Shown: positions 16,345 to 24,909, counted from the first letter of the stretch. The stretch: DNA of 39,815 nt from Fibrobacteria bacterium (GCA_017881725.1 JADGQO010000020.1:1-39815), one strand, 5' to 3'. The notes: generated from the sequence alone by a model not told the origin. Program-made: numbers and translations.

Positions 16345-16536
16345 TCAGGCCTCGGCAGACCCCAGGTTGTTGTCGACAATGGCTTCGGCGGGCGAATGCG
16401 TATGCACTTCCCGCAGCCATTCCCGGCGCGAATCCAGGCGGCTCCTTAAAGATTGTCCCGGGTAGGCGTCCGGGTGCAGGGGCTTGACATCATCCAGTGT
16501 GACTTCCTTGACCTTTTCCTTCTTCCTTCCGAACAT
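16345..16536 (-). CDS. Small charged hypothetical protein
   Basis: The 63-residue product begins FGRKKEKVKEVTLDDVKPLHPDAYPGQSL and is strongly charged, with no membrane segment. GGAGG (complement of 16542-16546) lies five bases before the ATG at 16536, which makes this start better than the in-frame ATG at 16623. I do not recognise the family. It faces argA, whose stop is 50 bases away; no clear terminator is visible between them. Confidence 0.6.
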   Translation of the reverse strand: MFGRKKEKVKEVTLDDVKPLHPDAYPGQSLRSRLDSRREWLREVHTHSPAEAIVDNNLGSAEA

Positions 16537-16753
16537 ATCATCCTCCAGGCTAGGTTGATGCTGATACCTATTGAATATGCACGGCGCGTGCCGCGCTACC
16601 AAGTTTAAAATGAACTGAATCATTCAAAATTGGGAAGGTGTTGACTGAAGGTTTTGTCAAATACGCACTTGAGTCGTCACTTCAACAAAGAAGGACGGGT
16701 AAAAGGGTTGCGGCTCATGGGGTAGCGCGCCAAATTGCGATTTAAAAATACCC

Positions 16754-17284
16754 TTAACCCAATTCGCGAACCACGACGGCGGAGATGAAACGTTCCAGGC
16801 TGATCGGATAAAAGCGCGGCTGCGGGCACCAAATGACGCCCATGTTGATGATTTCGCCGCGTTGGATTTCCGTCATCACCTTTTCCAATAAGTCGAGCGA
16901 TGGATCGGGGTAGGCTTCCACGGAAAGATTTTCATTGCGGATGCGGTGGTTGCGGCGATAGGCCGTACTGAAGGAAAACATTCTTCCCACCAAGCTGCGA
17001 TCCATGAAGGGTTCGGATTCAGGAAAAATTTCCGCGAACCGTTCATCGTTGGGTGAAATGGAAACCACCAGTTTTGGGCTTACGGAAATCTTGCCCGTAA
17101 GTTTCAGGGAGCCGGGATTTTTCGGCGCGTCCGCCGCGTCGCTTTCGTCATTCGGCCCCACCAAGGTGAAGGGTAGGGTATGGTATCCGGAAACGATTCC
17201 CGTCATAGGCACTCGGCGGATGTCCGTGGCCTCGAAAATCTTGCGAAGATGATCCGGGTTGGTGTTTTCGAAAAGTCCTGGCAT
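16754..17284 (-). CDS. Hypothetical protein
   Basis: The 176-residue product shows alternating hydrophobic pattern typical of a soluble alpha/beta protein, with segments such as VPMTGIVSGYHTLPFTLVGP, GKISVSPKLVVSI and EIINMGVIWCPQPRFYPISLERF. I see no motif that names a family. A - strand TATAAA (17298-17293) ends eight bases before the ATG and there is no Shine-Dalgarno sequence, so this too may be a leaderless gene. It lies 66 bases downstream of comEC on the same strand. Confidence 0.6.
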   Translation of the reverse strand: MPGLFENTNPDHLRKIFEATDIRRVPMTGIVSGYHTLPFTLVGPNDESDAADAPKNPGSLKLTGKISVSPKLVVSISPNDERFAEIFPESEPFMDRSLVGRMFSFSTAYRRNHRIRNENLSVEAYPDPSLDLLEKVMTEIQRGEIINMGVIWCPQPRFYPISLERFISAVVVRELG

Positions 17285-17292
17285 GCGTTCAA

Positions 17293-17298
17293 TTTATA
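17293..17298 (-). promoter_or_regulatory. TATAAA -10-like element before the 176-residue gene
   Basis: TATAAA on the - strand, eight bases from the ATG at 17284. A start point seven bases downstream would leave a leader of only one or two bases. No convincing -35 element. Confidence 0.35.
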
Positions 17299-17350
17299 AA
17301 AGATGGACGTAAACCGAATCCTGGGCGGCCGGGATCCAGCGACGGCGGCG

Positions 17351-19792
17351 CTAGTCCCAGTCGGCCCCCCGGCGATAGGAGTCAACTCCATTGGCATCAA
17401 GAATGGATGACCACTGTGGCGAAGCTGAGTTTGATCGACCGATCATTTCGCAACGGATCGCGCCCCTTTGCGAGGTCCGGAGCGTCGGAATCTCCAAGCT
17501 GTCGAGTGATTTTACCGTCAACAAACCGGGATGGCCGAACCGGTTGTGTCTCCCCACGGAAATGATGGCGCGTTCGGGATGCAAGTCGCGGAGAAATCCC
17601 AGGCAATTGGAGCGGTCGCTGCCATGATGAGGAATTTTGAGGACGGCGCCTTGGATATCCTCCCGGGACGCGCGCATGAGGAATTCCGTTTCCGGAACCC
17701 CCATGTCGCCCGTGAAGAGGAATTTCCGGCCCCGGCGTTCCAACAAAGCGATCACCGAGTTGTCGTTCTTATCCGGGAACTGGCCCGCAAAGGCCGGCGC
17801 CAAAACGCGCAAGGTAACCTCGGTGTAACGGTACAGCGTGTCGCCGGTTCGCACGGCCGAAACCGGTATGCCCCGCTCTTTCAGGATATTGCGCAGGTCC
17901 AGCCAAGCTTGGGATTCGCCTTCGATTCCGGGATAGACAACCATACCAATGGAAAACCGCGCGGCCAGGTAGGCCAAGCCTCCGAAATGATCCAAATCCG
18001 GGTGGGTGAGGATGACCCTATCGAGGCGGTTGATTCCATGCGCGCGCAGGCAGGGAAGAATGACGTCGCGTCCGGCATTGGGCGGCCCCGCGTCGATCAG
18101 GATTACGGCGTCGGGCAACCGCAATAAGGCCGCGTCTCCCTGGCCCACGTCGAGGTATTCCACCACGGCTTTGTCCTGGATGAAATCCCTTATCTGCCCA
18201 TAGGTCCAACGACCCGCGATGAGCGTCATCCCGATTGCGAACAGGAGCCTCGCCCGTCCCTTGCGTACCGCGAACGGCAAGGCCACCAGCCACGCTAAAA
18301 GAATTATCGTCCAGCCCGTCGCCAGGGTTTGCGCCGAACAAGCGCCCCCGGGACCATGCGCCAAGGCATGCACGGAAGCCAACAGCGCGCGCGCGCAACC
18401 CGCCGCCGCTTCGCCAAATAGGCCGGGTAATAGGGGCAACGGATAGGCCAACAGCGCCAAGCACGCGGACGCGATCATGGCTGAACTGACGGGGATGGTT
18501 ACCAGGTTTCCGAGTGGCGAGGACGGGGAAACCAAATGCACGCTGGCCGCCAAAATCGGGTACAATCCCGCGTACAACGCGGCGCTCATGAGAAGGGCCG
18601 CGTAAATTCCCGCCAGGGCCGCGCGCCGCCGCCGCAATGGGGCCAAGGCCACGGCGAAGGGTCGGGAATAGGCAACCAGGAAAAAAGTCGCGGCGAAGGA
18701 CAATTGGAATCCCAGGCTCAGGATTTGTTCAGGCCGCCAGACCAGGCAGGCCACGGCGGCCCATCCGAGATTGTTCATGGTCGCGCCGGGCCTTTCCCAA
18801 AAAATCCCGGGTAACATGCAGGTTAACATGATGGCGCTGCGCGCGACGCTGACGGAGCCGCCGCAAACCGGGACGTATACGGCCACGGCCAAAGCCGTCG
18901 CGCCGAAGCCTACCTTGCGAGGCAGCCAAAGAATGGAACAAACCTGAAGCAGAATCATGGCGAGTAGGCCGATGTGCTGCCCGCTGATTGCAATGATATG
19001 CAGCATTCCGCTATTTCGGAAATCCTCCACCAGTTCCGCGTCTAAAGACCGGGTATCGCCCAAAAGGCAGGCCTTGACCAGAGCCGAGGCCCGTTGGCAT
19101 TCCGGAGCATGGGGCAAGGTATGGTTCAACGCTGCGGATAATCCATCCTTGAGGGCATTCACGGCACGATGGAGTAAATTGGGCCGAGCCGCCACGCGCA
19201 GGGAGTCCGTTTTGTACACGGCGACGACGCCTTGGGAAAGCAAATGCGAACGGAAGTCAAATTGGCCGGGATTGGTCGGGCCTGGAACGGTGTCCGCCGT
19301 GACCTTGGCTTCGATCAGGGATCCTTCCGGGATCGGATCCATCGGTACAAAACGGGATCCAAAAGAACTTTGCACCCGGATCCGACCTTCTTGGGTTTCC
19401 AGGATCCATGCGGTTCGATTCCCTGATCCGGTTTCTTCCACCAGGGTTCCACGTATGGTATGGGCCTCCACGTTTGCAGGCATTGGATGCGAAGGCGATG
19501 CCATCGATAAATAAATGGAGAAAATCGTGAAGCCCAGGCTTTGCAGCGCCATCCGCTTGCCGGGTCTAAGCTCCAAGAAAAATAGGGTCGACAGAAAGCC
19601 CAGATCGGCCCAGAGCCCCGTGGTAAATGATCCCAGGCAAGCCCAAAGGACGGGGACTGCTGTATATAAGCCGTATTGGTACCGATAGCGAAGGGCGATG
19701 GCTCTACGCCAGTTCAGGGTGGATTCAATTGGTTTTATCCTCCAGGGTATTCCGGAAAGGAGGGCTTTTCCGATCTCCATAGGCCGCGGCAT
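17351..19792 (-). CDS. comEC: DNA uptake channel ComEC/Rec2
   Basis: ComEC forms the inner membrane channel through which single-stranded DNA enters during natural transformation. The 813-residue product has the full three-part layout: N-terminal membrane segments with an OB-like DUF4131 domain (about residues 100-175), the central competence domain with many hydrophobic helices (ISGQHIGLLAMIL, SVARSAIMLTCML; about 225-520), and a C-terminal metallo-beta-lactamase domain with DVGQGDAALL (about 545), LTHPDLDHFGGL and HHGSDRSN (about 720). The metal ligands appear intact, in keeping with a nuclease-type role. It looks like a complete gene. No other competence genes are in the window, so whether the cell is transformable cannot be judged. 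Confidence 0.93.
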   Translation of the reverse strand: MPRPMEIGKALLSGIPWRIKPIESTLNWRRAIALRYRYQYGLYTAVPVLWACLGSFTTGLWADLGFLSTLFFLELRPGKRMALQSLGFTIFSIYLSMASPSHPMPANVEAHTIRGTLVEETGSGNRTAWILETQEGRIRVQSSFGSRFVPMDPIPEGSLIEAKVTADTVPGPTNPGQFDFRSHLLSQGVVAVYKTDSLRVAARPNLLHRAVNALKDGLSAALNHTLPHAPECQRASALVKACLLGDTRSLDAELVEDFRNSGMLHIIAISGQHIGLLAMILLQVCSILWLPRKVGFGATALAVAVYVPVCGGSVSVARSAIMLTCMLPGIFWERPGATMNNLGWAAVACLVWRPEQILSLGFQLSFAATFFLVAYSRPFAVALAPLRRRRAALAGIYAALLMSAALYAGLYPILAASVHLVSPSSPLGNLVTIPVSSAMIASACLALLAYPLPLLPGLFGEAAAGCARALLASVHALAHGPGGACSAQTLATGWTIILLAWLVALPFAVRKGRARLLFAIGMTLIAGRWTYGQIRDFIQDKAVVEYLDVGQGDAALLRLPDAVILIDAGPPNAGRDVILPCLRAHGINRLDRVILTHPDLDHFGGLAYLAARFSIGMVVYPGIEGESQAWLDLRNILKERGIPVSAVRTGDTLYRYTEVTLRVLAPAFAGQFPDKNDNSVIALLERRGRKFLFTGDMGVPETEFLMRASREDIQGAVLKIPHHGSDRSNCLGFLRDLHPERAIISVGRHNRFGHPGLLTVKSLDSLEIPTLRTSQRGAIRCEMIGRSNSASPQWSSILDANGVDSYRRGADWD

Positions 19793-19946
19793 GACCGATA
19801 ATTTAGGCCTACCCTAAAGTATCGTTTGTGAGGAACTGCACTTTTGCGGTGAATCGCTTGGGTGGAAATCGCCTTAACGTGCCCTATGCAAAGGATTGCC
19901 CTGAAGGAGAAGAATATGTTCCGGGTGGGGCTGCGGCGGTGAAGCC

Positions 19947-19977
19947 AAAAAAAAGGGACCGGCTCAGCCGGTCCCTT
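19947..19977 (-). terminator. Intrinsic terminator of the HU gene
   Basis: AAGGGACCGGCT (19953-19964) and AGCCGGTCCCTT (19966-19977) form a perfect 12-base inverted repeat around a single base, in practice an 11-pair stem with a three-base loop. On the - strand it is followed by eight T residues (complement of 19947-19954), 27 bases after the HU stop codon. This is a textbook rho-independent terminator. Confidence 0.93.
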
Positions 19978-20003
19978 CAGAGTGAAGAGGGTGAAGACGA
20001 AAG

Positions 20004-20318
20004 CTATTTCTTTTTCTTGGCCTTCTTCGGGGCTACGCCGGCGATGGCTTCCTTGGCGGCTTTGGCCACGCGGAACTTCACCACTTTTTTGGCGGGAATC
20101 TTGATGGCTTCACCCGTGGCCGGGTTGCGGCCCATGCGAGCCTTGCGGTTCACCAGGACAAGCTTGCCGAGACCGGGAATGGTGAAACCGTTCTTCGCAT
20201 TCTTGTAAGCCAAGGCGGATTGGCTTTCCAAGAAGGAGCGAACCTGCACCTTGCTCATTTCGTTGCTCGTCGCCAGCTGATCCACGATTTGACTCTGGGT
20301 TAGACTTTTCTCTGCCAT
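20004..20318 (-). CDS. HU-family DNA-binding protein
   Basis: HU/IHF proteins bend and compact DNA as dimers. The 104-residue product has the family core: SQIVDQLATSNEMSKVQVRSFLESQ for the helical half, FTIPGLGKLVLVNRKARMGRNPATGEAIKIPAKKVVKFRVAKAAKEAI for the beta arms, including the RNPATGE tip that intercalates into DNA. The C terminus ends in a Lys/Ala tail (APKKAKKKK), about ten residues beyond a standard HU, a form seen in several non-proteobacterial groups. AAAGGA (complement of 20324-20329) serves the ATG. It is monocistronic, closed by a strong terminator. HU versus IHF-like cannot be decided. Confidence 0.93.
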   Translation of the reverse strand: MAEKSLTQSQIVDQLATSNEMSKVQVRSFLESQSALAYKNAKNGFTIPGLGKLVLVNRKARMGRNPATGEAIKIPAKKVVKFRVAKAAKEAIAGVAPKKAKKKK

Positions 20319-20368
20319 GGACGTCCTTTCTAGAGGTTGATTAAAGAAGACAAATACATCGGCACATC

Positions 20369-20374
20369 ATTCTA
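20369..20374 (-). promoter_or_regulatory. Candidate -10 element for the HU gene
   Basis: TAGAAT on the - strand (20374-20369), preceded directly by TG, about 50 bases before the HU start. The region upstream is a T8 tract, which could act as an AT-rich promoter element. No clear -35 match. Confidence 0.3.
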
Positions 20375-20455
20375 CATAAAAAAAATTCGCATTGCCATCA
20401 ACAAAAATCACGTGGAAGCCAAGTATGGCGGGCCTCCCAAGGGAGTCGGCTGAAT

Positions 20456-20854
20456 TCACTTCGCGAGGTCTCCGTTGAATCGAACCAAGGTGTCGCCCCG
20501 GAAAACCAAGCCCCGCTTGATCGAAACGCTGTCCGTGCCGAAATAATTCCAAATGGAATCCCGGTTGTCCGCCGTTGGCGGCGCGTCGCCTTCGCCGCCC
20601 GACCACGTGATCCCATAGCGATTATTCTCGGTGCGATCCGGTTGCCCATATAGGAACACGATCATTTCCTTCGACATCCCTTCGGTGGGCTTGCCTTCCA
20701 TGAAAGGCTCCTTAAGCCGTTGTGGTATAAGGGCTCCCGTCTGTTCGACATACTCCTGGCGCTCCTGCGGACTCAGCGCGCCCTTGACCACGGCGCGGCT
20801 CGCGCAGCCTGTAATCAGGGCGATGAAAAATGCTGTGCGGGCGAATCGACGCAT
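20456..20854 (-). CDS. Small lipoprotein, BamE/SmpA-like sequence pattern
   Basis: The 132-residue product has a lipoprotein signal: RRFAR, a hydrophobic run, and the lipobox ITGC with Cys at about residue 17. The mature part contains GMSKEMIVFLYGQPDRTENN...SIWNYFG...LVFRGDTLVRF, that is a G-hydrophobic-lGxPd...W.Y...l.F pattern similar to small BamE/SmpA-type lipoproteins. This resemblance is by eye and weak. The frame is open far upstream, but the signal peptide fixes the start at 20854. A TAGAAT (20873-20868, - strand) lies 13 bases upstream. It is transcribed away from the DUF4416 gene. Confidence 0.68.
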   Translation of the reverse strand: MRRFARTAFFIALITGCASRAVVKGALSPQERQEYVEQTGALIPQRLKEPFMEGKPTEGMSKEMIVFLYGQPDRTENNRYGITWSGGEGDAPPTADNRDSIWNYFGTDSVSIKRGLVFRGDTLVRFNGDLAK

Positions 20855-21061
20855 GTGGATAGCCACTATTCTATCATTTTTTCCCGGTATTGCTTGGCAT
20901 TTCTGCAACTTCGCGCGGAAAACCAAGATCCGGCGACACGGAAATTGGGAGTCGTCATCGCTTCCCGTGCCCATTCCACCGATGTGAAAACGGCTTTTCG
21001 TTCTCATCGGCCCAGGTCCTTTTGCGGGGTAAGTCCATGTCAGTTGCTACTTTGAGGCACT

Positions 21062-21622
21062 ATGGCAAGTGTCGACAGGCCTTTGTGCAAATGGCTGATA
21101 GCTGTTTTAGGCCCGGAACCACGGCCCCCCGAATCGCTTTGGCAGGATCTTGCCCAAGCCTTCGGCCCGATTGAATACCGCGGAACTTCGCGGCTTTTTG
21201 AAACCACGGATTATTATCGGGAAGAGTTTGGGACCCCGCTATACCGATGTTTGGCCGCTTTCAGGGGCCTTTTTGGGCCGGAAACCCTGCCGGAACGCAA
21301 ACTGGACGCGGCCCGTTTGGAAGCCCATTGGAGTCGGGAAGGCAAAAGGCGATTCAATCTGGACATCGGTTACATGGATCCGGACAAGGTGGTGTTGGCC
21401 TCATTTAAGAGCGGTCCGACCAAATTGTATCTTGGCCATGGCGTATACGCCGACCTCTTGTTAAAATACTCCGGGGGCCGTTTTGAGCCTATGCCCTGGG
21501 CCTTTCCGGATTTCCAGGACGGACGCTACGAAAAAAGTCTCCGGGTGATTCGGGATAAGTTGAAAGCCGAGCTGCGCAAAACTCGCGAAGAGTTACAGAA
21601 GGAAATCGATGCCGAGAAATAA
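21062..21622 (+). CDS. DUF4416 family protein
   Basis: The 186-residue product matches DUF4416, a small cytoplasmic family of unknown function, through AVLGPE, FGPIEYRGTSRLFETTDYYREEFG, LFGPETLPERKLDAARLE, RRFNLDIGYMDPDKVVLASFKSGPTKLYLGHGVYADLLLKY and FEPMPWAFPDF. GAGG at 21053-21056 serves the ATG at 21062. The last 14 bases overlap the metalloprotease gene, so the two are translationally linked. The C terminus is a charged helix (DKLKAELRKTREELQKEIDAEK), longer than the conserved domain. Confidence 0.82.
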   Translation: MASVDRPLCKWLIAVLGPEPRPPESLWQDLAQAFGPIEYRGTSRLFETTDYYREEFGTPLYRCLAAFRGLFGPETLPERKLDAARLEAHWSREGKRRFNLDIGYMDPDKVVLASFKSGPTKLYLGHGVYADLLLKYSGGRFEPMPWAFPDFQDGRYEKSLRVIRDKLKAELRKTREELQKEIDAEK

Positions 21623-22808
21623 GTCGAACTTGATCCGCATCGCGATACTGGCGCTCGGGTTTTCCATCCTTTACGGCTGCGGAAACTTTTCTCTCGACAA
21701 TCCCAACCATTATTCGGGAAGTTTATTCCGACGCGCCTATGTCAATGACAGCGCCGCCAATGATTCCCTTCCCGGAGATCTGGTCGACCGTGGCATACGT
21801 TTCGTGCTCCAGCCCAGCAAGACGTATCAATTATCCATCCGGACCGCCCGGAGCCAGGATCAATTGGCGCTGTATTATTATAACGACGGAATTTCGGGTA
21901 CGTATACGACGTTGTCCGGGAGAAGCGATGGTTCCCAGGAAACTTTCACCCTGAATTCGAATAAGCCGGCGGCGCAATTTTTCGCCGCCCAATTGCTGGT
22001 TCCGGATGGCATCAGCGCCGTGAAGGGACTGGGCCATGTCGCCCTGCGCTCCACCGCCCCGATCTCATCGGACACGATCAATGTGCGCCTGTTGTTCATC
22101 CGCAAGCTGAGCGGACTTCCCGATTCCACCGCCAAGGCGGCTTTCGCCTCCAGCCTATTCTCGGCGATGGCGGCTGTCTATGCGCCCTTCAAAATCGTTC
22201 TCAAGGGATCCTTTGATATCGTGGAGCCCACTGCCGCCGCAGTGAATTTCCCCTTCAATAGTTATTTCGTTTCTTTGCCGGGCAAGCGCGTTGCCAACAA
22301 CGTCCACCTTTACTTGGTGGATAGCATTTCTGTTGCCGATACTGCTTCAGGTTTGGTCGGCGAGGTTTTGGGGTTCGCTCCGCGCGAAGTCGTCGATCTG
22401 GATATGGACAGAGAAAGCCGCATCATTCTTTCCAACCAGGCTTCCGTTTCCAGAATGGCCGTCACCGCCACCCATGAGATGGGGCATTTTTTCGGTTTAC
22501 GCCATACCGTTTCGACGCAGCATGACTTGCTTCAGGACAAAGATGGTTCCAATGTCGAAGACGGCTTTCCAGACACCAAATTCTGCAATCTGGGCCAGCT
22601 GGCCAAGCGCGCCGCCTCTTCTTCGTGGGATCGGAGCACTAGCAACGTTTACTGCTTGCGCATGGCCTACGGCTCTTGCGATTCCGCCGGGTGTGACTTG
22701 AGTAATTTGATGCATCCGGAGGAGTGCCCCGAGGTCAAACAGACCCAGCTCAGCCTGATGCAAATCGATTTCCTGAAAAAAAACCTGGCCGCCTACCGCC
22801 ATCCCTAG
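21609..22808 (+). CDS. Lipoprotein zinc metalloprotease, metzincin (M43-like)
   Basis: The 399-residue product begins with a lipoprotein signal peptide (IRIAILALGFSILYGC, Cys at about residue 24), so it should sit in the envelope facing the periplasm or the outside. The catalytic site is the long zinc motif HEMGHFFGLRH (about residues 290-300), HExxHxxGxxH, followed by NVEDGFPDTKFC and a Met-turn-like SNLMHPEECP, an order that resembles pappalysin-like M43 peptidases. The N-terminal 270 residues are a beta-rich region without a domain I can name. It overlaps the DUF4416 gene by 14 bases, an odd pairing of a cytoplasmic and an exported protein. Substrate unknown. Confidence 0.8.
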   Translation: MPRNKSNLIRIAILALGFSILYGCGNFSLDNPNHYSGSLFRRAYVNDSAANDSLPGDLVDRGIRFVLQPSKTYQLSIRTARSQDQLALYYYNDGISGTYTTLSGRSDGSQETFTLNSNKPAAQFFAAQLLVPDGISAVKGLGHVALRSTAPISSDTINVRLLFIRKLSGLPDSTAKAAFASSLFSAMAAVYAPFKIVLKGSFDIVEPTAAAVNFPFNSYFVSLPGKRVANNVHLYLVDSISVADTASGLVGEVLGFAPREVVDLDMDRESRIILSNQASVSRMAVTATHEMGHFFGLRHTVSTQHDLLQDKDGSNVEDGFPDTKFCNLGQLAKRAASSSWDRSTSNVYCLRMAYGSCDSAGCDLSNLMHPEECPEVKQTQLSLMQIDFLKKNLAAYRHP

Positions 22809-22839
22809 GCTGGGAATTTAGGGGTCGACGCTCCGGGCC

Positions 22840-23265
22840 TTATTCCATCGCGAGGGGTTGCAGCGAATTCACGATGTCGTAAAAGGCCTGGATTTTCGCG
22901 TCCATGCCTTCCTGGCGTTGGCCATGATAGCGGATGAACGCGCAATAGTTGTTCCAGAAGGCGTGGCATACGATCCAGTAGCGCTCATCGATGCCGATTC
23001 CGCGTGTGACAATCGTAATGATTTTAAACGCATTTTCGGTCATCACGGTTTTCAGAGGCTGGATTTTTTCATCGCGCAAATAATTTTCATGGAATTCCGA
23101 GATTTCCAGATCCTCCGCTTTTTTGATTTTCCGCGCGGCGATAAGTTCAATGAAACAGCTGTTGTCCTTGGCCGTGACCATGGTTTTATCCGGCAAATCC
23201 TTGACGGTCCAGCCGGCGGTATTCGCGAAGTCGAAACAGTACCACGCGCAAGGAGAAATGTGCAT
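22840..23265 (-). CDS. Hypothetical protein, last gene of the ruvX operon
   Basis: The 141-residue product starts YCFDFANTAGWTVKDLPDKTMVTAKDNSCFIELIAARKI and continues as a helix-strand pattern with aromatic residues (RYWIVCHAFWNNYCAFIRYHG). The pattern of a short beta-rich front followed by helix and strands is like small PsbP-fold domains (DUF3805 type), but the match is by eye only. The ATG shares one base with the ruvX stop (TGATG), so translation is coupled; a TTG one codon earlier is possible. Function unknown. Confidence 0.6.
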   Translation of the reverse strand: MHISPCAWYCFDFANTAGWTVKDLPDKTMVTAKDNSCFIELIAARKIKKAEDLEISEFHENYLRDEKIQPLKTVMTENAFKIITIVTRGIGIDERYWIVCHAFWNNYCAFIRYHGQRQEGMDAKIQAFYDIVNSLQPLAME

Positions 23266-23732
23266 CAACGGGCCGCCCCATGGTCTAAAAAGTCCTGTAG
23301 AATATAGCAGGCCGCGACGCGATCGATTTCCGCTTTCGCCTCGGCGTGCCGGTGTTTGCCGCGCTTGCGCCCTTTACCCGATTTCCCTCCGTTCCGGTTT
23401 TTCAGACTTTCCGCGGCCATTTGGCTGGTGAAACTTTCGTCTTCACGATATACCGGCAACGCGAAGGCTGCTTCCAATTTCACGATGAACGCATCGACGG
23501 CCTCGGTTTTTCCTCCGGCGACGATTTTACCGTCCGTCCGCAGGGGATATCCAACCACAATGGCTTCAACACATTCCTCCGTGATGATGCCTTTGAGCAC
23601 CGCGAGGACGTCGGGATGACGGCGCGTATCGATGGTGGTCAAACCCATCGCCAAGGTTTTGCCAACATCGCTTAAGGCCACGCCGATGCGGCGTTCCCCG
23701 AAATCAAGCCCGAGTACGGTGGTCGCTCTCAT
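23265..23732 (-). CDS. ruvX: RuvX/YqgF-family Holliday junction resolvase
   Basis: RuvX/YqgF proteins are RNase H-fold nucleases implicated in Holliday junction resolution and in 16S rRNA maturation. The 155-residue product has the family's acidic residues: LGLDFGERRIGVALSD (Asp10), IVVGYPLRTDG, VYREDESFTS and EIDRVAACYILQDFL. Between the DE-FTS motif and the last Asp there is a very basic insert (NRNGGKSGKGRKRGKHRH), about 15 residues longer than usual, that might aid nucleic acid binding. The ATG lies inside the 3' end of the preceding SH3/DUF4388 gene (29-base overlap). Confidence 0.9.
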   Translation of the reverse strand: MRATTVLGLDFGERRIGVALSDVGKTLAMGLTTIDTRRHPDVLAVLKGIITEECVEAIVVGYPLRTDGKIVAGGKTEAVDAFIVKLEAAFALPVYREDESFTSQMAAESLKNRNGGKSGKGRKRGKHRHAEAKAEIDRVAACYILQDFLDHGAAR

Positions 23733-24909
23733 CGTGGCGTTGGGCCCAATCCATCAATATTTTCAGGGTGTTCAAGTTTACTTCCGTTGCGTTGGGGGCG
23801 GAGTGCTCGTGGAACTCGAAGCTTCCGTCCAACAAATCCAAGATGGATTCGACGGCTTGGGCCCCCGATTGTCCCAAAGAAGTCGCCTTGGCGACGTCAC
23901 CGTCGTAGAAAATGACTTCGCCACGCATCACGCCGGAAGCCACCATTAACCGTCCGGTTTTTTTTACCGTCGACAGGAAATGGAGAAGTTCGACCAAGGT
24001 GCCGGCATGAATTCCTCCTTTGAGCGCCACGGGCTTCACGGAATAACGGATTCGATCCGGGGACTTTTTCAAACATCGCGCCATGGCCTCCACCAATTCC
24101 TTGTCGGAGGCATTCGGCTCCAGATAGGCCCGGATGCGGTTGGGTTGTTCCGCTTTCATGTTTTGGCAATGCAGGTAAATCACAGGGGCGTTGATGAGAA
24201 GCGCGTCCTTCTCGACCATGTTTTCCACGTCGTTGAGGAAATCCATGCTGGCGATGATGAGATGCGGTTTGAAGGCCTTGCAGGAATCCAAAAGCCGCTC
24301 GGGATCGCGTTCGAGGTTCGCGACATAACCCAGGCTTTTGAGGAACTCCAGCAAATCCACTTCGTTCATCGCCAGGCTGGATTTTATGCGCGGCTCGGTA
24401 CGAAACATCACCTGAATCTTATTCTGGAGGCGGCGTTTAATGTCCGCCATGGCTTGCCGCGAGCGGTCCCGGCTTTCCGCTTTGCGCTTCAGGGCCAGGG
24501 AAACGCTTAGGTACAGGAAGGCCGCCAGGGTCAGGGCCACGACCAGGATGAGGATATCCCACGCCAATTTGGGATTGAGGTCCACCGGCGGACCGGAAGC
24601 CGAAACCGCGGTAGTTGGAACCCAGCCCGCCAAGGAATCGTTCGCCTTGACCTTGACCCAGTTATCGGTAATGCGTTCCACGGCGAGAACCTGTCCCTTA
24701 TGCACGAATCCCTTGATGATCGCATTGCGCGTGGTATTTTCACGGATGGGAACGACGGTTTCCTCGATTTGCATCCAATCGATTTTAGGACGCGCGGGCT
24801 TGGGGGATTCGGCGCGGACTTCGCTTAGGAAGCAAACGGTCAATAGCGCCATCACGACCATCACGACCATCACGACCATCACGACCATCCGAACGAACCC
24901 CGGCTTCAT
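23704..24909 (-). CDS. Membrane protein: SH3-like domain, receiver-like domain, DUF4388
   Basis: The 401-residue product has a hydrophobic N terminus made largely of Met-Val-Val repeats, then a bacterial SH3-like domain (PIRENTTRNAIIKGFVHKGQVLAVERITDNWVKVK...GWVP), a membrane helix (DILILVVALTLAAFLYLSVSLAL), and a cytoplasmic part. The latter has a receiver-like alpha/beta region (LLEFLKSLGYVANLERDPERLLDSCKAFKPHLIIASMDF) and a C-terminal DUF4388 (PatA N-terminal-like) domain (GTLVELLHFLSTVKKTGRLMVA...GEVIFYDGDVAKATS). DUF4388 proteins occur in signalling and motility systems. The receiver-like part lacks a convincing acidic pocket. The start is uncertain: ATG 24909 and 24975 are both possible. 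It heads the ruvX operon. Confidence 0.72.
   Translation of the reverse strand: MKPGFVRMVVMVVMVVMVVMALLTVCFLSEVRAESPKPARPKIDWMQIEETVVPIRENTTRNAIIKGFVHKGQVLAVERITDNWVKVKANDSLAGWVPTTAVSASGPPVDLNPKLAWDILILVVALTLAAFLYLSVSLALKRKAESRDRSRQAMADIKRRLQNKIQVMFRTEPRIKSSLAMNEVDLLEFLKSLGYVANLERDPERLLDSCKAFKPHLIIASMDFLNDVENMVEKDALLINAPVIYLHCQNMKAEQPNRIRAYLEPNASDKELVEAMARCLKKSPDRIRYSVKPVALKGGIHAGTLVELLHFLSTVKKTGRLMVASGVMRGEVIFYDGDVAKATSLGQSGAQAVESILDLLDGSFEFHEHSAPNATEVNLNTLKILMDWAQRHDESDHRTRA
24849..24889. repeat. 9-bp tandem repeat in a signal-anchor coding region
   Basis: Four exact copies of CCATCACGA followed by a partial fifth (CCATC). On the coding - strand each unit gives Val-Met-Val, producing a V-V-M run in the hydrophobic N terminus of the SH3/DUF4388 protein. 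Unit gain or loss would keep the frame and change the length of the hydrophobic segment by three residues. Confidence 0.9.

Noticed and set aside
19916..19942. Eight-codon open frame after a good GGAG site
   Set aside because: Too short to support as a gene, with no sign of conservation or regulation. It ends at the HU terminator, which belongs to the opposite strand.
24849..24889. CRISPR-like short repeats
   Set aside because: Units are 9 bp, contiguous, without spacers, and translate in frame within a gene.
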